From Frateuria soli (GTDB lineage Bacteria > Pseudomonadota > Gammaproteobacteria > Xanthomonadales > Rhodanobacteraceae): 64,000 nucleotides of DNA. The position numbers and the translations under genes were made by a program. The notes under the pieces are model-generated. The model was not told the origin of the DNA. It saw nothing but the letters and a program-made list of their open reading frames with translations, and did no database searches. The stretch's first letter is position 1. Each line of letters begins with the position of its first letter. Positions 1-8,620 of this stretch are shown piece after piece. The stretch lies in the NCBI RefSeq assembly GCF_021117385.1, contig NZ_CP088252.1:2108001-2172000 (forward strand), read 5' to 3'.

Positions 1-281
1 GCCGGCAGCGGCGCGGTCGAGGCCGGCGCCGGCGCGGCCTGTGCGATGGGGTGCCGGATCGCGGTCGAGGCGGCGGCCGGTCCCGCACCCGCGCTGCCGG
101 GCGCCGTCGACGACGCCACCGGCGTCGGTTCGCCCCCGGCCTGCGTGGCCTTGCGCCAGATGAACACGCCCACCGCAATGGCCAGGACCACCACCACGCC
201 GGAAACGAGCCATTGCCCGATCGAAGACTGCTTCTTTTTCAATGCGCCTACCACCTGTCTGGAATGCCTGCCCCCTTGCAT
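1..281 (-). CDS. Hypothetical single-pass membrane protein, N-terminal part (runs off the window)
   Basis: About 93 residues are visible; the C-terminus lies beyond the left edge. The protein starts with a short basic segment (KKKQSS near residues 15-20). One hydrophobic helix follows (about residues 24-42), ending in WRK, and then a long Ala/Pro/Ser/Thr-rich linker. This is the usual shape of an inner-membrane-anchored protein with a periplasmic domain on a flexible tether, but the defining domain is outside the window. I do not recognise the family. The ATG at 281 has no good SD; a TTG at 242, just before the lysine run, is an alternative start. Confidence 0.55.
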   Translation of the reverse strand, partial: MQGGRHSRQVVGALKKKQSSIGQWLVSGVVVVLAIAVGVFIWRKATQAGGEPTPVASSTAPGSAGAGPAAASTAIRHPIAQAAPAPASTAPLP

Positions 282-327
282 AACGCCCGTGGCGGCGATG
301 TGCAACCCGCACGACGATGGCGACCGC

Positions 328-1026
328 TCAGGGAACCGAACCGAACAGCAAGCCGGTGCCCGTCGTCACGCCCATCGCCAGTGCGCCCCAGAACGCGATA
401 CGCCACGCACCGAGGCCGGCCGATGCGCCGCCCATTCGCGCGGCGGCAGCGCCGAGCAACGCCAGGCAGGCCAGCGATACGGCGAACACCAGCGCCAGCT
501 GCAGCGACGCAGGCACGACCGCCGCCACCAGTAGCGGTACCACCGCACCGAGCGCGAAGCTTGCCGCCGAGGCGGCTGCCGCCTGCAGCGGGCGGGCGCG
601 GAAGACCTCGGTGATGCCCAGCTCGTCGCGGGCGTGGGCGTCGAGCGCGTCATGCGCCATCAACTGCGTGGCGACCTGCCGCGCCAGGGCCGGATCCAGC
701 CCGCGCCCCACGTAGATGGTCGCCAGCTCGCGATGCTCGGCATCGTGGTCGTTGGCCAGTTCCTCGCGCTCGCGGGCGAGCTCGGCCTGTTCGTTGTCGG
801 CCTGCGAGTGCACCGAGACGTACTCGCCCGCAGCCATCGACATCGCGCCGGCCACCAGCGCCGCGACGCCGGCGAGCAGCACGGCGTGGCGGTCGGCGTG
901 CGCGGCCGCCACGCCCATCAGCAGGCTGGCGGTGGACACGATGCCGTCGTTGGCACCGAGCACGGCGGCACGCAACCAGCCCATGTGGCCGGTGCGGTGG
1001 CGTTCGTTGTGGTGATGGGGACGCAT
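328..1026 (-). CDS. VIT1/CCC1 family transporter
   Basis: This 232-residue inner-membrane protein belongs to the VIT1/CCC1 family, whose members move Fe2+ or Mn2+ across membranes. The N-terminus is His-rich (HHHNERHRTGH). A first helix follows with the family signature LGANDGIVSTASLLMGVA, then the GAMSMAAGEYVSVHSQ segment. A charged cytosolic region rich in Glu/Asp (about residues 75-130) corresponds to the metal-binding domain, and three C-terminal hydrophobic helices follow. The ATG at 1026 has AGGAG seven bases upstream. It is transcribed alone, next to a divergent Gly-rich protein gene. Family assignment is firm; the transported metal is inferred. Confidence 0.9.
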   Translation of the reverse strand: MRPHHHNERHRTGHMGWLRAAVLGANDGIVSTASLLMGVAAAHADRHAVLLAGVAALVAGAMSMAAGEYVSVHSQADNEQAELAREREELANDHDAEHRELATIYVGRGLDPALARQVATQLMAHDALDAHARDELGITEVFRARPLQAAAASAASFALGAVVPLLVAAVVPASLQLALVFAVSLACLALLGAAAARMGGASAGLGAWRIAFWGALAMGVTTGTGLLFGSVP

Positions 1027-1178
1027 GCGCGCTCCTGGGTCCGGCGGGTGACGCGAGCATACCCTCGACGGCACCGATCGACCCGGCCGTGCATCAAGCC
1101 ACCCCTTGCCGGCGGGGTTTTACAGGGTGGTCACCGCCCGCGCGGCAGCATGGGGGCAGTTTCCCTGAAGGAACCGCC

Positions 1179-1532
1179 ATGTCCCGATCGACTACCCCGA
1201 CCGGCCCCGGCGCGGGCAAGACCACCAGCAATCCGGCCATCAGCGGCTCTGGCACCGGCATGGGCGCAGGAAACGCCGCCGGTCCGGGTGTCGCAGGCGG
1301 GGTGCAGGCCGGTACCGTCAACCATGCCACCCAGGGCGTCAGTACCGGCGACACCACCGATCCGAGTCTGGGCAGCGGCATGGCCGTGCCCGGGCAGGGC
1401 AACCGCATGGGCGACGCGGCCACCGGGGGCGCCCCGGGGATGGGTGAGAAGCCGCTGGGTATCGGCGGCGCACCGATCGAGCCGCACGAGCTGCCCTACA
1501 AGGTGATCGCGCCGCCGAACACGGTCCGCTGA
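1179..1532 (+). CDS. Hypothetical Gly/Ala/Thr-rich protein
   Basis: A 117-residue protein dominated by Gly, Ala, Thr, Pro and Ser with almost no hydrophobic or aromatic residues until a short C-terminal tail (PHELPYKVIAPPNTV). There is no signal peptide or membrane segment, so it is probably disordered. The start at 1179 follows AAGGA by seven bases, and codon third positions are GC-rich as in neighbouring genes, which supports real coding. It is divergent from the VIT gene and convergent with rplI. I do not recognise a family. The conserved-looking tail could be the functional part. Confidence 0.6.
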   Translation: MSRSTTPTGPGAGKTTSNPAISGSGTGMGAGNAAGPGVAGGVQAGTVNHATQGVSTGDTTDPSLGSGMAVPGQGNRMGDAATGGAPGMGEKPLGIGGAPIEPHELPYKVIAPPNTVR

Positions 1533-1640
1533 CCATCCCGGCGCCCGCACGGCACGTGCCGGCACACCTGCAGGCGCATTCCCGGGTGCGACCATGGGGT
1601 CACGCGGTCACGGGATCGAGCGCTACGCGCGCCGGCGAGG

Positions 1641-1672
1641 CACCAAAGAAAACGGGCGCCCGAGGGCGCCCG
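1641..1672 (-). terminator. Rho-independent terminator of the rpsF-rpsR-rplI operon
   Basis: A nine-base-pair GC stem (CGGGCGCCC at 1653-1661 pairing with 1664-1672) is followed on the minus strand by TTTTCTTT (1642-1652), about 30 bases downstream of the rplI stop. This is a classical intrinsic terminator for the ribosomal operon. Confidence 0.85.
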
Positions 1673-1700
1673 CTTGGATTGCCGCAATGGAAGGATCGGC

Positions 1701-2150
1701 TTACTTGTCGCCGACCACGATCACCTTGACCTGCGTCTGCACGTCGGCGTGCAGGCTGATCACGACTTCGTACTCGCCGGTGTTGCGGATCGGGCCTTCG
1801 CCCTGGATCACTTCGCCCTTGCCGACCTTGTGGCCGGCGGCTTCCAGCGCCTCGGCGATCTCGCGCGGGCCGACCGAGCCGTACAGCTTGCCTTCCGGGC
1901 TGGCGTGCGCGGTGATGGTCACCTCGGCACCTTCCAGCTTGGCCTTGCGCGACTCGGCCTCGGACAGCAGGTTGTTGGCCTTGGCCTCGTACTCGGCGCG
2001 GCGCTTCTCGAACGCTTCGAGGTTGGCGGCGGTGACCGGCACGGCCTTGCCCTGCGGCAGCAGGTAGTTGCGGCCGTAGCCCGGCTTGACCTTGACCTTG
2101 TCACCCAGGTTGCCGAGGTTGCGGACTTTCTCGAGAAGAATCAGTTCCAT
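1701..2150 (-). CDS. rplI: 50S ribosomal protein L9
   Basis: A 149-residue protein of standard length. The N-terminal domain starts [19 protein letters not shown] and carries the L9 signature [13 protein letters not shown] (about residues 24-36). The long connecting helix rich in Lys/Glu/Ala and the C-terminal rRNA-binding domain ([16 protein letters not shown]) are both present. L9 binds 23S rRNA near the L1 stalk and helps maintain reading frame. It is the last gene of rpsF-rpsR-rplI and is followed by a strong terminator. The ATG at 2150 has an AAGGAAA-type SD. A repeat-filled gap of 157 bases separates it from rpsR, unusually long for this operon. Confidence 0.98.
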   Translation of the reverse strand: MELILLEKVRNLGNLGDKVKVKPGYGRNYLLPQGKAVPVTAANLEAFEKRRAEYEAKANNLLSEAESRKAKLEGAEVTITAHASPEGKLYGSVGPREIAEALEAAGHKVGKGEVIQGEGPIRNTGEYEVVISLHADVQTQVKVIVVGDK

Positions 2151-2214
2151 GGGTCTTTCCTTTTCGTTAGCGCCGGTGAGGCCGGCGCAGCCGTGGACGG
2201 TTGTCCGAAGAGCG

Positions 2215-2307
2215 CGGATTCGGGAAACGGGATTCGGGATTCGCAAGGCAGCAGGCGGCGAGCTTGCAGTTTCTATCGAATCCCAAATCCCGAATCACCA
2301 ATCCCGA
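2215..2307. repeat. Intergenic inverted repeat built on GATTCGGGATTCG
   Basis: Between rpsR and rplI, 2216-2243 carries tandem GATTCGGG-type units (ggattcgggaaacggg, then attcgggattcg). The region 2276-2307 carries their complement (cgaatcccaaatcccgaat, then caccaatcccgat). The arms can form a long imperfect hairpin around about 30 bases. It resembles the small dispersed GGGATTCGGGATT repeats found between genes in xanthomonads (from general knowledge, not a search). Confidence 0.7.
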
Positions 2308-2538
2308 TCAAACGTCGTGGTTGTCGGTGTACGGCAGCAGCGCCAGGAAGCGCGCGCGCTTGATGGCGGTGGCCAGCTGGCGCTGGTAGCGCGCCTTGGT
2401 GCCGGTGATGCGGCTGGGCACGATCTTGCCGTTCTCGGTGACGTACTGGCGCAGCGTGTTGAGATCCTTGTAGTCGATCTCCTTCACGTCTTCGGCAGTG
2501 AAGCGGCAGAACTTGCGGCGGCGGAAGAATTTGGACAT
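2308..2538 (-). CDS. rpsR: 30S ribosomal protein S18
   Basis: A 76-residue protein of normal length that binds the 16S central domain together with S6. It has the basic N-terminus [13 protein letters not shown], the core [27 protein letters not shown], and the C-terminal helix [17 protein letters not shown] typical of S18. It lies 17 bases downstream of rpsF in the same operon. The short overhang TDNHDV is the usual variable tail. Confidence 0.98.
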   Translation of the reverse strand: MSKFFRRRKFCRFTAEDVKEIDYKDLNTLRQYVTENGKIVPSRITGTKARYQRQLATAIKRARFLALLPYTDNHDV

Positions 2539-2555
2539 GGGTCAGTGCTCCTGGA

Positions 2556-2990
2556 TCAGTCGCTGTCGCGATCGTTGTCGCGGTCTTCGCGCTCGCGGCG
2601 CGCCGGGCGGTCGTCACCGTCGCCATCGTCGTCGCGGCGACGCGTGGACTTGGCGTCATCCTTCTCCTTGGACTTCAGGATGAAGGACGGCTCGGTGTCG
2701 GCCTCGTCGCGGCGGACCACCAGGTGGCGCAGCACGGCGTCGTTGAAGCGGAAGCCCGACTCGAGCTCGTTCAGCGCGTTCTGGCCCACTTCGATGTTGA
2801 GCATCACGTAGTGCGCCTTGGCCAGGTTCTCGATCGGGTAGGCCAGCTGGCGGCGACCCCAATCCTCGAGACGGTGGACCTTGCCGCCGTCGGCCTCGAT
2901 CAGCGCCTTGTAGCGGTCGATCATGGCCGGGACCTGCTCGCTCTGGTCAGGGTGGACCAGGAACACGATTTCGTAATGACGCATGGTCAT
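2556..2990 (-). CDS. rpsF: 30S ribosomal protein S6
   Basis: The S6 core ([20 protein letters not shown], then [20 protein letters not shown]) is intact over about 100 residues and binds 16S rRNA as a pair with S18. The total is 144 residues, longer than many S6 proteins because of a highly charged C-terminal tail (about residues 112-144) alternating Arg and Asp. Two in-frame ATGs exist at 2990 and 2984; the AGGAG SD is 11 bases before 2990 and 17 before 2984, so 2990 is preferred. It is the first gene of rpsF-rpsR-rplI. In some bacteria the S6 C-terminus is glutamylated by RimK; the charged tail makes that worth noting, but no rimK is in the window. Confidence 0.97.
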   Translation of the reverse strand: MTMRHYEIVFLVHPDQSEQVPAMIDRYKALIEADGGKVHRLEDWGRRQLAYPIENLAKAHYVMLNIEVGQNALNELESGFRFNDAVLRHLVVRRDEADTEPSFILKSKEKDDAKSTRRRDDDGDGDDRPARREREDRDNDRDSD

Positions 2991-3162
2991 TGTGGTGTTG
3001 GCTCCTTGTGGATGCGGCCCCGAAGGGCCTCGCAGCCTCCCGCCGGAGCGGTGAGGCAAGTACCCGTCAGCGCCGGTGGGGCGCGGACAGAAGCGGGAGT
3101 GTAACCGGCACGCAAAGGCGCGCGCAAGGTGTTGATTCGCGGGGGCGACGCCCGTGGCCGCT

Positions 3163-3489
3163 TCAGCCGACCGTGAAGCTTTCCCCGCACCCGCACTCGC
3201 CGGTGGCATTGGGGTTGTGGAAAACGAACGCGGCGTTGAGACCCTGTCGGCGGAAGTCGATCACCGTGCCATCCACCATGGGCAGGCTCTTGGCGTCGAT
3301 GATCAGGCGGATGCCGTCGACCTCCAGCGTCTGGTCATCCGCGCGGGCGTCCTCGGCCAGGTCGACCACGTAGGCGAAGCCCGAACAGCCGGTGCGCTTG
3401 ACACCGAAGCGCACGCCGACCGCGTCGGGCGACTGGGCGAGGAACTGGCGGATGCGCTCGCGCGCCGGGGAAGTGATCGAGATGCTCAT
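3163..3489 (-). CDS. iscA: A-type Fe-S cluster carrier, IscA/SufA family
   Basis: A 108-residue HesB/IscA-type protein, the normal length. It carries the three conserved cysteines: one in GCSGFAYV (about residue 35) and two in the C-terminal GECGCGESF motif. Such proteins accept Fe-S clusters or iron from a scaffold and pass them to apo-proteins. It is divergent from asnS with a 128-base gap and is not linked to the suf operon near 50 kb, which has no A-type gene of its own; this copy is a plausible partner. Whether it is best called IscA, SufA or ErpA cannot be settled from the sequence alone. Confidence 0.9.
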   Translation of the reverse strand: MSISITSPARERIRQFLAQSPDAVGVRFGVKRTGCSGFAYVVDLAEDARADDQTLEVDGIRLIIDAKSLPMVDGTVIDFRRQGLNAAFVFHNPNATGECGCGESFTVG

Positions 3490-3617
3490 GGCGCCTGAGG
3501 GTGAAGAAGGTCGCTGGCCTACATTATCATGCGGGTTTGCCCCGACGCGCCGCTCCGGCGCGGCGAATCGAACACGACAGCGTCCAGATGCGGCGCGCAC
3601 GCAGGAGTTTCAATCCC

Positions 3618-5033
3618 ATGGCGGTAGTGAGCCCGACGTTGTGCAGCGTGAAGCAGGCCCTTTCGGGCGCCATCGAGGCCGGCAGCAACGTGATGGTACG
3701 CGGCTGGGTGCGCACGCGGCGCGATTCCAAGGCGGGCCTGTCCTTCGTCAACGTGAGCGACGGCTCCTGCTTCGATCCGATCCAGGCGGTGGTACCGGCC
3801 ACCCTCGCCAATTACGAGAGCGAGGTCAGGCACCTGACCGCCGGCGCCGGCGTGATCGTCACCGGCACGCTGGTGCCCTCGCAGGGCAAGGGCCAGGCGT
3901 TCGAGATCCAGGCGACCGGGGTGGAAGTCACCGGCCTGGTGGATGACCCTGAAACCTACCCGATCCAACCCAAGCAGCACTCGATGGAGTTCCTTCGCGA
4001 AGTCGCCCACCTGCGCCCGCGCACCAACCTGTTCGGCGCGGTCACGCGCGTGCGCCACACGATGATGATGGCGATCCACCGCCACCTGACGGCCGAAGGC
4101 TTCTTCTGGGTCAACACGCCGATCATCACCACTTCGGATGCCGAGGGCGCCGGCGACATGTTCCGGCTGTCCACGCTGGATCTGGCCAACCTGCCGCGCA
4201 CGCCCGAGGGCAAGGTCGATTTCCGCAAGGACTTCTTCGGCCGCGAGGCGTTCCTGACCGTGTCCGGCCAGCTCAACGTCGAGGCCTACTGCCTGGCGAT
4301 GAGCAAGGTCTACACCTTCGGTCCGACCTTCCGCGCGGAAAATTCCAACACCCCGCGCCACCTGGCCGAGTTCTGGATGATCGAACCGGAGATCGCCTTC
4401 GCCGACCTCGCGGCCGATGCCGACTGCGCCGAGCGCTTCCTCAAGGCGATCTTCAAGGCCGTGCTGGACGAGCGCGCCGACGACATGGCGTTCTTCGCCG
4501 AGCGCGTGGCGCCGGATGCCATCACGCGGCTGGAGAACTTCATCGCCCAGCCGTTCGAGCGCATCGACTACACCGACGCGATCGAGATCCTGAAGAACTC
4601 CGGCCAGAAGTTCGAATACCCGGTCGCCTGGGGCGTGGACCTGCAGACCGAGCACGAGCGCTACCTGGCCGAGAAGCACGTCGGCCGCCCGGTGGTGGTG
4701 ATGAACTACCCCGAGGCGATCAAGGCCTTCTACATGCGCCTGAACGACGACGAGAAGACCGTCGCCGCGATGGACGTGCTGGCGCCGGGCATCGGCGAGA
4801 TCATCGGTGGCAGCCAGCGCGAGGAGCGCCTGGACTACCTCGACCGCCGCATGACCAGGTTCGGTCTGGATCTGACCACCTATGGCTGGTACCGGGACCT
4901 GCGCCGCTACGGCACCGTCCCGCACGCCGGCTTCGGACTGGGCTTCGAGCGCCTGCTGTGTTATGTGTGCGGGCTGTCCAACATCCGCGACGCCATCCCC
5001 TATCCCCGCGCCGCCGGATCCGCCGATTTCTGA
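3618..5033 (+). CDS. asnS: Asparagine--tRNA ligase
   Basis: A 471-residue class IIb aminoacyl-tRNA synthetase that charges tRNA-Asn. An N-terminal OB-fold anticodon-binding domain (about residues 1-125, [19 protein letters not shown]) is followed by the catalytic core. Class II motif 2 is visible as [20 protein letters not shown] and motif 3 as [20 protein letters not shown] near the C-terminus. The ATG at 3618 is chosen because CAGGAG sits ten bases upstream; reading frame exists further 5' but lacks conserved sequence. The next gene begins five bases after the stop. Confidence 0.98.
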   Translation: MAVVSPTLCSVKQALSGAIEAGSNVMVRGWVRTRRDSKAGLSFVNVSDGSCFDPIQAVVPATLANYESEVRHLTAGAGVIVTGTLVPSQGKGQAFEIQATGVEVTGLVDDPETYPIQPKQHSMEFLREVAHLRPRTNLFGAVTRVRHTMMMAIHRHLTAEGFFWVNTPIITTSDAEGAGDMFRLSTLDLANLPRTPEGKVDFRKDFFGREAFLTVSGQLNVEAYCLAMSKVYTFGPTFRAENSNTPRHLAEFWMIEPEIAFADLAADADCAERFLKAIFKAVLDERADDMAFFAERVAPDAITRLENFIAQPFERIDYTDAIEILKNSGQKFEYPVAWGVDLQTEHERYLAEKHVGRPVVVMNYPEAIKAFYMRLNDDEKTVAAMDVLAPGIGEIIGGSQREERLDYLDRRMTRFGLDLTTYGWYRDLRRYGTVPHAGFGLGFERLLCYVCGLSNIRDAIPYPRAAGSADF

Positions 5034-5038
5034 CCGCC

Positions 5039-5827
5039 ATGCCCCGTCGCCTCCCGCTGACATTACTGGTCGCCCTCACCCTGCTGCTTGGCGCATGCCA
5101 CAGCGTCAAGGTGCTGGTGCCGCCCAACCTGCGCGCGCCGACCGATACCGGCAACGCGCTGGAGCAGGCCAAACTGCAGTTGCAGAAGGCAACGCCCTGC
5201 TGCGGCAGCTTCGCGGATTTCTCCTACCTGACGCCGTTGCCGTGGCGTCCGAAGAAGTTCGAGCTTGGCCCGGGCAGCATGGTGGCCAGCCTGAACGGCG
5301 TGCGCAGCTATTTCCTCGCCTTCCGCCTGCCCACCGACGCCAAACTGCCCTACCGGGTTGCCCTGAAGTCCGAATTGAACGGCCGCTGGCTGCATTCGAG
5401 CTACCTGTTCGCGCCGACCACGGTGCTGCTCGATGCCGCGTTCCAGCCGATCGATTCGCAGGACATCCAGCTGTGCGAGTACATAGGCTGGAGCAGTGCC
5501 ACCACAGGCGCCTTCGGCCAGCTCAAGGTGACCAGCGACAAGGCGCGCTATCTCGTGGTCTACAGCTCGGCCGACCAGCAGTCCGGCGACACCTACTGGG
5601 AGCAGTCGCCCGCCACGTTCTCGGCCGAGGCGCCGGTGCGGATGACCTCCAACGGCAGCTTCCGCATCCCGCACGGACCTGATGGCACGGTCTGGATCGG
5701 CATGATGAACGAGAGCTACGCCAGGGCAGTGGAAAACGGCATCTGCGACAAGGCCCCCCAGGGCAAGGGCCTGCTCAATACGCTGCGCACCGCCCTGCCC
5801 ACGCACTGGAGCAAGAGCGGCACGTGA
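5039..5827 (+). CDS. MalM-like lipoprotein
   Basis: A 262-residue predicted lipoprotein: signal peptide residues 1-19 with lipobox LGAC (Cys20). The mature part is beta-rich, with an early PCCGSFADFSYL segment and SLNGVRSYFLAFRLP. That layout resembles the maltose-operon periplasmic protein MalM, whose exact role is not established. It starts five bases after asnS and its stop overlaps the next gene (GTGA), so it is probably co-transcribed with both. There are no maltose-transport genes nearby, so a maltose role should not be assumed. The family call is from pattern recall only. Confidence 0.6.
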   Translation: MPRRLPLTLLVALTLLLGACHSVKVLVPPNLRAPTDTGNALEQAKLQLQKATPCCGSFADFSYLTPLPWRPKKFELGPGSMVASLNGVRSYFLAFRLPTDAKLPYRVALKSELNGRWLHSSYLFAPTTVLLDAAFQPIDSQDIQLCEYIGWSSATTGAFGQLKVTSDKARYLVVYSSADQQSGDTYWEQSPATFSAEAPVRMTSNGSFRIPHGPDGTVWIGMMNESYARAVENGICDKAPQGKGLLNTLRTALPTHWSKSGT

Positions 5828-6156
5828 ATCCCTTCGTCGCGCTCTACCTGCTGCTCCTGGCCGGCGGCATCGCCTGCTTCGTGCTGTATTACCTGGCGCA
5901 GTACCGCATCGCCCGGCTGCTACGCGAGCGTCACTCGCAGCAGTGGAAGATCATCGCCCAGCCCGAGCAGGGACGCCCCAGCGGCGTGCGCACCTGGATG
6001 CGCATGCAGCATGTGCTGCGCTCCTCGCAGCCGCGCCTGCCCGAGCTGCTGCAGGACGACGCGATCACCCGCTGGTTCGGCCTGTGGCGCGTGACGCCCT
6101 GGCTGGCCTGGGGCTGCTGGTTCGCCGCCATGTTCCTGCAGTGGAAAGCGCGCTGA
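5824..6156 (+). CDS. Small two-helix membrane protein, UspB-like layout
   Basis: A 110-residue protein with a hydrophobic helix at each end (about 4-24 and 91-107). Between them is a basic/charged central segment (RIARLLRERHSQQWK through PELLQDDAITRW). Length and layout recall UspB of enterobacteria, but sequence similarity is weak by eye, so the name is only a suggestion. It begins with a GTG that overlaps the stop of the preceding lipoprotein gene (GTGA), which indicates translational coupling. Confidence 0.65.
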   Translation: MNPFVALYLLLLAGGIACFVLYYLAQYRIARLLRERHSQQWKIIAQPEQGRPSGVRTWMRMQHVLRSSQPRLPELLQDDAITRWFGLWRVTPWLAWGCWFAAMFLQWKAR

Positions 6157-6200
6157 AGACCGCGTCGCGGGTCAGCGCACATCAACCACGGAGGCATTCG

Positions 6201-6989
6201 ATGCAACTGGATCTCACGGGTCGCCACGCGCTGGTCTGCGGCGCTTCCCAGGGCATCGGCCGGGCCAGCGCCATCGAGTTGGCGGAGCTGGGCGCCACCG
6301 TCACCCTGCTGTCGCGCTCGCCAGCTCCCCTGGAGGAACTGGCTGCCCGGCTGCCGCGCCCGCGGGGCCAGGAGCATCGCTGGCAGGCGGCCGACATGCT
6401 CGACACCACACGCCTGCAGGGCGTGGTCACCGAGATCGCCGCGGCAGCTGCGGTCCACATCCTCGTCAACAACAGCGGCGGCCCGCCCGGTGGCCCGGCA
6501 CACACCGCCGACCCGGCCGCCTTCGAGGCGGCCTTCCGCCAGCACCTGATCGCTGGCCAGGCGATGGTGCAGGCGCTGCTGCCGGGCATGCGCGAGACCG
6601 GCTATGGCCGCATCGTCAATGTCATCTCCACCTCGGTGAAGGAACCGATTCCCAACCTTGGGGTTTCCAACACCGTGCGCGCGGCGGTGGCCGCGTGGGC
6701 CAAGACCCTCTCGGGGGAACTGGCCGCCGACGGCATCACGGTCAACAACGTGTTGCCCGGCTACACCCGCACCGGCCGGCTGGACAGCCTGCTCGGCACG
6801 CAGGCGAAGCACAGCGGACGCAGCGAGAACGAGATCGCGCGCGACCTGATGGCGACCGTTCCCGCCTGCCGCTTCGGCGAGCCGGCCGAGGTCGCCGCGG
6901 TGATCGCCTTCCTCTGTACCCCGGCCGCCGCTTACGTCAACGGCGTCAGCATTGCCGTCGACGGCGGCCGCACGCGCGCATTGAGCTGA
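6201..6989 (+). CDS. Divergent SDR-family oxidoreductase lacking the YxxxK motif
   Basis: A 262-residue Rossmann protein with the SDR cofactor motif GASQGIG (residues 14-20), the NNSGG segment replacing NNAG, and the conserved C-terminal FLCTPAAAYVNGVSIAVDGG. The catalytic serine region is NVISTSVKEP, but where classical SDRs have YxxxK this one reads S156-N-T-V-R160, so Tyr and Lys are replaced by Ser and Arg. A recognised divergent SDR subgroup with an LSN..R pattern has the same substitution. Cofactor binding is expected; reductase activity by the usual mechanism is not. GGAGG lies nine bases before the ATG. A 152-base gap separates it from the aldehyde dehydrogenase operon. Confidence 0.85.
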   Translation: MQLDLTGRHALVCGASQGIGRASAIELAELGATVTLLSRSPAPLEELAARLPRPRGQEHRWQAADMLDTTRLQGVVTEIAAAAAVHILVNNSGGPPGGPAHTADPAAFEAAFRQHLIAGQAMVQALLPGMRETGYGRIVNVISTSVKEPIPNLGVSNTVRAAVAAWAKTLSGELAADGITVNNVLPGYTRTGRLDSLLGTQAKHSGRSENEIARDLMATVPACRFGEPAEVAAVIAFLCTPAAAYVNGVSIAVDGGRTRALS

Positions 6990-7141
6990 CCGTCCTGCCC
7001 CTGCGGGGCGGCCCGCTTGTGGCAATGGCCCGCATCACTCAGACGCCAGGGCAAAAGGCATTGCCCGGTGGTCCCGCCGGCAGGAACCACATACGCCACC
7101 GTCCGGTGCAATCCCCGCCCCCAGGTCGTAAGCTTGTCCGG

Positions 7142-8608
7142 ATGCCTACCCTGCGCCTCGCCAACCTGATCGACGGCCGCCTGGTGGCCCCGCGTGCGGA
7201 CCGCTGGCTCGACGTATACGAACCGGCCACCGGCGAAGTGTTCGCAACCTGTCCCGATTCCGGTGCCGAGGACGTCGCCGACGCGGTGGCCGCCGCCCGC
7301 CGCGCCGCGCCCGCATGGGCGCATACGCCCGTGGAACAGCGCGCACGACTGCTGAACCGCCTGGCCGAGCTGATCGAGCAGGACCTGGAGGCGTTCGCCG
7401 CGATCGAGTCCCGCGACAGCGGCAAGCCGCTCGCACTGGCGCGCAACCTCGACATCCCGCGCGCGGTCAGCAACCTGCGCTACTTCGCTGCCGCCATCCA
7501 GGGCTGGGAAAGCCAATCGCATGCCATGGCGCTGGGCCAGCCGGACATCGGCGCCATCAACTACACGCTGCGCCAGCCGCTGGGCGTGGTCGGCTGCATC
7601 AGTCCGTGGAACCTGCCGCTGTACCTGTTCACCTGGAAGATCGCGCCGGCGCTCGCCGCCGGCAATGCGGTGGTGGCCAAGCCGTCCGAGATCACGCCCT
7701 GCACGGCCGCACGACTGGCCCAGCTGAGCATCGAGGCGGGTCTGCCGGCAGGCGTGCTGAACGTCGTGCAGGGCCGCGGTCCGAGCGTGGGCCAGCCGCT
7801 GGTCGAACACCCCGACGTCAAGGCGATCTCCTTCACCGGCAGCACCGCGACCGGCGCGGCGATCGCCGCCGCGGCGGCGCCGCGCTTCAAGAAAGTTTCG
7901 CTGGAGATGGGTGGCAAGAACCCCGCGATCGTGTTCGCCGATGCGGACCTCTCCGAGGCCAACCTCGACACCATCGTGCGCTCGGGCTTCGCCAACCAGG
8001 GCGAAATCTGCCTGTGCGGATCGCGCCTGCTGGTGGAGCGGTCGATCTACGAGCGCTTCCGCGAGCGCTACGTCGGACGCGTGCGGCAACTGGTCGTGGG
8101 CGATCCGGATGCGCCTTCGACGAACCTCGGCGCGCTGGTTTCACGGCCGCATTTCGACAAGGTGATGGGCTGCATCGCCCAGGCCCGCGCCGATGGCGCC
8201 ACCATCCTGTGCGGCGGCGAGGCGATGCATGTGCCGGGGCGTTGCGCCAACGGCTGGTTCGTCGCGCCGACCGTGATCGAGGGGCTGTCCAACGCCTCCG
8301 CCACCAACCAGACCGAGATCTTCGGCCCGGTGGTCAGCCTGATTCCGTTCGAGGACGAGGCCGAAGCGATCGCACTCGCCAACGACAGCCGCTATGGCTT
8401 GGCCGCCTCGGTGTGGACGCGGGACCTTTCGCGCGCCCACCGCGTCGCCTCGGCGCTCGACTTCGGCATCGTCTGGACCAACTGCTGGCTGCTGCGCGAC
8501 CTGCGCACGCCATTCGGCGGCGTGAAGCAGTCGGGCCTGGGCCGCGAGGGCGGCACCGACGCGCTGGCCTTCTTCACCGAGCCCAAGAACGTCTGTATCC
8601 GTTACTGA
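7142..8608 (+). CDS. 2-aminomuconate 6-semialdehyde dehydrogenase (ALDH family)
   Basis: A 488-residue aldehyde dehydrogenase, normal length. The substrate-channel Asn is in GCISPWNLPLYLFTWK, the general base Glu255 in SLEMGGKNP, and the nucleophile Cys290 in NQGEICLCGSR. The CLCGSR signature and the tail LRTPFGGVKQSGLGREGG, then FFTEPKNVCIRY, are typical of 2-aminomuconate/2-hydroxymuconate semialdehyde dehydrogenases rather than generic ALDHs. It would oxidise 2-aminomuconate semialdehyde with NAD+ in tryptophan/kynurenine catabolism. The context supports this: a 2-aminomuconate deaminase homologue is two genes downstream in the same operon. The carbonic anhydrase gene starts 12 bases after the stop. 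Substrate is inferred from signature plus context. Confidence 0.85.
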   Translation: MPTLRLANLIDGRLVAPRADRWLDVYEPATGEVFATCPDSGAEDVADAVAAARRAAPAWAHTPVEQRARLLNRLAELIEQDLEAFAAIESRDSGKPLALARNLDIPRAVSNLRYFAAAIQGWESQSHAMALGQPDIGAINYTLRQPLGVVGCISPWNLPLYLFTWKIAPALAAGNAVVAKPSEITPCTAARLAQLSIEAGLPAGVLNVVQGRGPSVGQPLVEHPDVKAISFTGSTATGAAIAAAAAPRFKKVSLEMGGKNPAIVFADADLSEANLDTIVRSGFANQGEICLCGSRLLVERSIYERFRERYVGRVRQLVVGDPDAPSTNLGALVSRPHFDKVMGCIAQARADGATILCGGEAMHVPGRCANGWFVAPTVIEGLSNASATNQTEIFGPVVSLIPFEDEAEAIALANDSRYGLAASVWTRDLSRAHRVASALDFGIVWTNCWLLRDLRTPFGGVKQSGLGREGGTDALAFFTEPKNVCIRY

Positions 8609-8620
8609 TCTGGAATGTCC

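Noticed and set aside
3519-5063. Long minus-strand frame opposite asnS
   Set aside because: The asnS frame has all class II synthetase motifs; the antisense product has none.
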